Source: Gammaproteobacteria bacterium
GTDB lineage: Bacteria > Pseudomonadota > Gammaproteobacteria > JACKNK01
Assembly: GCA_024234895.1 (NCBI GenBank)
Contig: JACKNJ010000011.1
Coordinates: 1 to 64,000 of the forward strand
DNA length: 64,000 nucleotides
Direction: 5' to 3'
This document shows positions 62,101-64,000 of the stretch, in pieces. The notes under the pieces were generated by a model. It was not told the DNA's origin. It worked only from the letters and a program-made list of their open reading frames with translations, and made no database searches. Position 1 is the first letter of the stretch; each line of letters opens with the position of its first letter. A program made the position numbers and the translations under genes.

Positions 62101-62466
62101 GACATCGAATTCCAGCGTGATCATTCCGTATTCCTGATCGCTCGCCGAGTAGACGTGCTTGATGCCCGGAATCTCCGACAGCACGCGTTCCTGCGGGCCG
62201 ATCAGCAGCTTCGCCACTTCCTCGGACGACGCGCCGGGCATCCGGTAGAACACGTCGATCATCGGCACCGAGATCTCCGGGTCCTCCTGGCGCGGCGTGG
62301 CCATCAGGCCGTAAAAGCCCAGCAGCATCATGGCGGCGAACAGCAGCGGCGACAGCGGCGAGTGGATGAAGGCCTGCGCGAGCTTGCCCGCGAAGCCGAG
62401 TTCCATCTCGGTGATGACGTCTTCGGGCGTCTGCTGGTGGTGTTTCGGTTCTGCGGAGTCACTCAT
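59134..62466 (-). CDS. RND-family efflux permease
   Basis: A 1110-residue inner-membrane pump with the standard 12-helix RND layout and two periplasmic loops. Helix 1 begins LAQAFIHSPLSPLLFAAMMLLGFYGLMATPRQEDPEISVPMIDV. The helix-4 region IGFLVDNAIVIVENIYRRWLMHGE carries the proton-relay aspartate. The C-terminal block is SMIGWIALAGIIVRNSILLVDFTLVLI and ARTRPIMITALALVLGSAVILTDPIFQGMA. It is an HAE-like or hydrophobe-type pump, but its substrate cannot be inferred. The adaptor gene lies 126 bases upstream; no outer-membrane channel gene is in the window. Confidence 0.93.
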   Translation of the reverse strand: MSDSAEPKHHQQTPEDVITEMELGFAGKLAQAFIHSPLSPLLFAAMMLLGFYGLMATPRQEDPEISVPMIDVFYRMPGASSEEVAKLLIGPQERVLSEIPGIKHVYSASDQEYGMITLEFDVGEDMNAAIVRAADKIRANEDLIPPGAENAQIKPKEIDDVPVVTLTLWSHEVNDAALRALAVSVQQHLKQLPKTGNTFVVGGRARQVKIDVQPERLAAYGMSMAQMAQVVQGFNAEMTVGSTESAGKYAYVVTGAFLSDADQIKNLVVGNHEGRPIYMHDVADVSIGPEDVKQMVTFSTGAANTGARVDYAQAVTIAIAKQKGANGVDVVNSVLNEMQSIQGYLIPDNVHWEITRNYGKTADKKVNDLLFKLFVATAAVTLLVWYSMGWKPSVVVLLTIPVVLVITVFSAMLMGYSINRVSLFALIFSIGFLVDNAIVIVENIYRRWLMHGEPSTEISIDAVREVGNPTVLATYTVVAALLPMGFVSGMMGPYMEPIPALGSVAMIFSLFAALVFAPWLAMRIVPSMKKLQEMHHKEEKTAEKLDGLYQGTIGRLYRDRKLGNMFLIGLFVAFFLAGLMFYTTGVTVKMLPFDNKAEFQVAIDMPAGTALPDTASFTADIAEIIRQDPDVLSVQTYVGAAIPFDFNGLVRHYYLRQFPWQAQIQVILTDKEDRDRNSHEIANQIRDKIAPLIDASGIKQADGAGVTVVEMPPGPPVLQTLVAEVHGPDAATRKQVARDIAALFNKSEYVGEEQTLMREPMTEWRFDIDTEKAALNGVTIDSINKHLAMAMGEFKVGDLKERGIEEPTYILMQVPLSKRADLGQLRDLPIMNMMQSGTVPLGELGRFVEQKRDDIIFRKDLRPVEFVVGDAKGRLAAPVYAQLDVDELLADYTAPDGVKIAGEYTGAPATDQQSGFEWGGEWTVTFETFRDMGAAYAIALIAIYMLVVWQFGNFIIPAIIMAPIPLTLLGIVPGHMLFGADFTATSMIGWIALAGIIVRNSILLVDFTLVLIRDGLPLYDAVIHAAKARTRPIMITALALVLGSAVILTDPIFQGMAISLLFGVFVSTILTLVVVPLGCLSIGEETFRRVAHVGAVRDNEAKEETEQTKV

Positions 62467-62592
62467 GGCGGGAGATTCCTGGTGTACTCAAGACTATTCG
62501 GGGCGCGCTGCGAGGAACGGGCCTTGCGTGGCGCGAGGCGGACAACGTGGCACACCGGGATGCGATGCGCCGCCGTTGTCAATCTCGTTGGA

Positions 62593-63753
62593 TCAGGAGC
62601 CGGCGCGGGTGCCGGCGGACGGGTTGGCGAGAATCCGGTCGCCGACCTTGATGCCGGAAATCACGCTGACGTCGCCGCTGCCGGTCTCGTCACCGATGCG
62701 GATCAGGCGCAGCTTGAGCTCGCCGGCGTCATCGACCAGGAACACGGCCGGCAGACTGCCGCGCCACAGGATCGCGGACTTCGGGATGCTCGGATAATCG
62801 GAGGCGGACTTGCTCGGGTCCGGAATCAGCACTTCGGCGTACTGCCCGGAATGCGCGACCACGCCCGCCGGCAGGTTGAACTTGACGGTGGTGGTGTGGC
62901 CACCCGGGTCGGCCATCGGGAAGACGCGATCGACCTCGACCGGGATCGGCGCGGTGTCGTCATCCAGCTTCGCCTGGAAGGAGCCGCCCTGCTTGACGAC
63001 GTTCAACAGGCCGCTCGGCACCTCCACGCGCACCTGCAACTTGGTGACGTCGGCGAAGGTGACCAGCGGCATGCCAGGCTGCACGATGTCATTCTCCTCC
63101 ACCATCTTCTTCAGGATGACGCCGTCGAACGGCGCGTAGCTGACGGCGTTCTCCAGCGACTCATCGAGTTCGCGGATCGCCGCGCGGGCCTGGTCGACCG
63201 CGTTGCGGGCGGTTTCGATCTGCACGCCCTGGCCATACAGGTTGGAGTGCCGCTCATAACCTGGGCTGCCCTGCCCCATCATCGAGCGCATCGGGTCGGA
63301 GAACATGCTGAACATGCCGGGCATGCCGCCGAGCATCGAATTGGACTGCGAGTTCGGGGTGTAGACCTCGCGGTTGTACTGCACCAGCGCGTTGCGATAG
63401 CCGGCGTCGGCGGAAGCGAGCTGGCTCTCGGCCTGACGGCGCTTGGCCTGCAGCGCCGTGGTGCTCAGCGCGATCAGCCGGTCACCCTTCTTGAAGGCGT
63501 CGCCTTCCGAGCCGCCGACGAATTCGACGTCACCCGGCATCTGCGCGGACAGGTTGACGATCTTCTCCGGCATCACCGTGCCACCGAGCACCACGACACC
63601 GCCGCTGGCCTGGCTCTGGACGATGAGTACATCGTGCGCGGCTGCCGTGGCCGCGGTCGGTGCACCGCCCTCGCCTTCCGCGTGGACATTGCTGAGGAGA
63701 AGACCGGCGGCCACCAGGCCGGCGATCAACACAGAAGTTGCGGCTTTGTTCAT
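62593..63753 (-). CDS. RND pump periplasmic adaptor (HlyD/MFP type)
   Basis: A 386-residue exported protein with signal peptide (TSVLIAGLVAAGLLLSNVHA). The lipoyl-like and hairpin region is AQMPGDVEFVGGSEGDAFKKGDRLIALSTTALQAKRRQAESQLASADAGYRNALVQYNREVYTP. The hairpin is interrupted by a methionine-rich insertion at about residues 132-160 (SMLGGMPGMFSMFSDPMRSM). The beta-barrel follows (GVILKKMVEENDIVQPGMPLVTFADV). The start at 63753 has GGAGCAAGG upstream. The Met stretch recalls copper/silver-binding regions, but no Cu pump hallmarks are seen. Confidence 0.9.
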   Translation of the reverse strand: MNKAATSVLIAGLVAAGLLLSNVHAEGEGGAPTAATAAAHDVLIVQSQASGGVVVLGGTVMPEKIVNLSAQMPGDVEFVGGSEGDAFKKGDRLIALSTTALQAKRRQAESQLASADAGYRNALVQYNREVYTPNSQSNSMLGGMPGMFSMFSDPMRSMMGQGSPGYERHSNLYGQGVQIETARNAVDQARAAIRELDESLENAVSYAPFDGVILKKMVEENDIVQPGMPLVTFADVTKLQVRVEVPSGLLNVVKQGGSFQAKLDDDTAPIPVEVDRVFPMADPGGHTTTVKFNLPAGVVAHSGQYAEVLIPDPSKSASDYPSIPKSAILWRGSLPAVFLVDDAGELKLRLIRIGDETGSGDVSVISGIKVGDRILANPSAGTRAGS

Positions 63754-64000
63754 ACCTTGCTCCGTGTTGCTCTGCGTGAGTTGCAGGTTGCAAAAAATTC
63801 GCGCGATCGTACCTGAAAACCGCCAATTAATGAAGCACTTATATGGTTTCGCACGGATTTGGTGCTTGCTCCGACGAAGCCCTGCGGTCAATTTCTGCCC
63901 AGCCCCTGTCAGGCGTCTGTCTGCAATTTCCTGCAATCAGTTACTAGTCCATGAATCGTTCGATTTGATGGGCGCGGATTGATCAAGCCCCCTATTCGAT
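63754..64000. other. intergenic at window end
   Basis: No gene is supported. AT-rich sequence near 63820-63845 (AATTAATGAAGCACTTATATGG) is the likely promoter area for the adaptor-pump operon on the minus strand. Confidence 0.4.

Noticed and set aside
59191..63816. Open frame of 1,541 codons on the plus strand opposite the RND pump and adaptor
   Set aside because: It is antisense to two well-supported genes, rich in His, Asp and Arg as expected for the shadow of GC-rich coding DNA, and has no domain.

Overview
The window is GC-rich, densely packed gammaproteobacterial chromosome. A complete SoxB thiosulfohydrolase gene, a SulP anion transporter, a DsrE-like exported protein and the acetate module Acs / DUF4212 symporter / CBS-DUF294 protein suggest a sulfur-oxidising organism of the Chromatiales/Thioalkalivibrio kind; that placement is inference, as no rRNA or other phylogenetic marker lies here. 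Almost every gene resembles ordinary housekeeping or accessory families, and the one clearly foreign block is 40.5-47.1 kb.

Layout. 0-5.5 kb: broken RelE-type toxin, PhnD-like binding protein, SulP transporter, rhodanese, HupE/UreJ-type membrane protein. 5.7-8.1 kb: soxB and ppnP. 8.2-15.1 kb, all minus strand: acs, an epsilon-type exonuclease, a cNMP/CBS/DUF294 nucleotidyltransferase, a sodium:solute symporter and its DUF4212 partner. 15.4-16.1 kb: a methionine-heptad membrane protein. 16.7-19.8 kb: mog and the three AmmeMemoRadiSam genes. 19.9-22.7 kb: divergent ispF, a SRPBCC protein, an acyl-CoA ligase. 23-27 kb: a Mla-type lipid ABC transporter (STAS, MlaE, MlaF, MlaD, auxiliary lipoprotein) interrupted by an HU gene. 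27-33 kb: GT87-like membrane protein, ModA-like lipoprotein, small unknowns, 2OG oxygenase, Sfum_1244-like protein, Rieske ferredoxin. 33.2-38.7 kb: NtrC-type regulator, birA, coaX, a pseudouridine synthase, and a GAF-PP2C phosphatase paired with an RsbW-like kinase. 38.7-40.3 kb: class V aminotransferase and a small membrane protein. 47.2-64 kb: alpha/beta hydrolase, LysR regulator, MlaA, TgpA transglutaminase, PepN, S9 peptidase, DODA dioxygenase, cupin, and an RND pump with its adaptor.

The central observation is a dif site at 40503-40530 that closely matches the E. coli XerC/XerD site. KOPS-like octamers (GGGNAGGG) seen by eye point rightward at all eight places left of it and leftward at all six places right of it, so the window spans the replication terminus. 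A second site at 47120-47147 keeps the central hexamer and XerD arm but has a degenerate XerC arm. The 6,617 bp between them is therefore an integrative mobile element exploiting Xer (IMEX). Unlike the textbook CTX-type filamentous phages it carries no visible Zot/pI ATPase. It encodes a P2 gpA-type HUH replication initiator, two small Cys-rich proteins, a 44-residue single-helix membrane protein, an unrecognised 316-residue two-part protein, an unrecognised 460-residue membrane/coiled-coil protein, a 59-residue protein, and a second transcription unit with an HTH-plus-membrane-helix regulator, a DUF3653-like regulator and a small exported protein.

Joining the element's ends in silico shows that the HTH regulator's reading frame crosses attP and stops 12 bases before the next gene. 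Integration thus replaces the end of the regulator and detaches the two downstream genes from their promoter. This compact, Xer-integrated, Zot-less two-operon replicon is my best candidate for an undescribed system. Five palindromic REP-like elements (one nested) are scattered through 4-31 kb. I found no tRNA, rRNA, CRISPR array or transposase.
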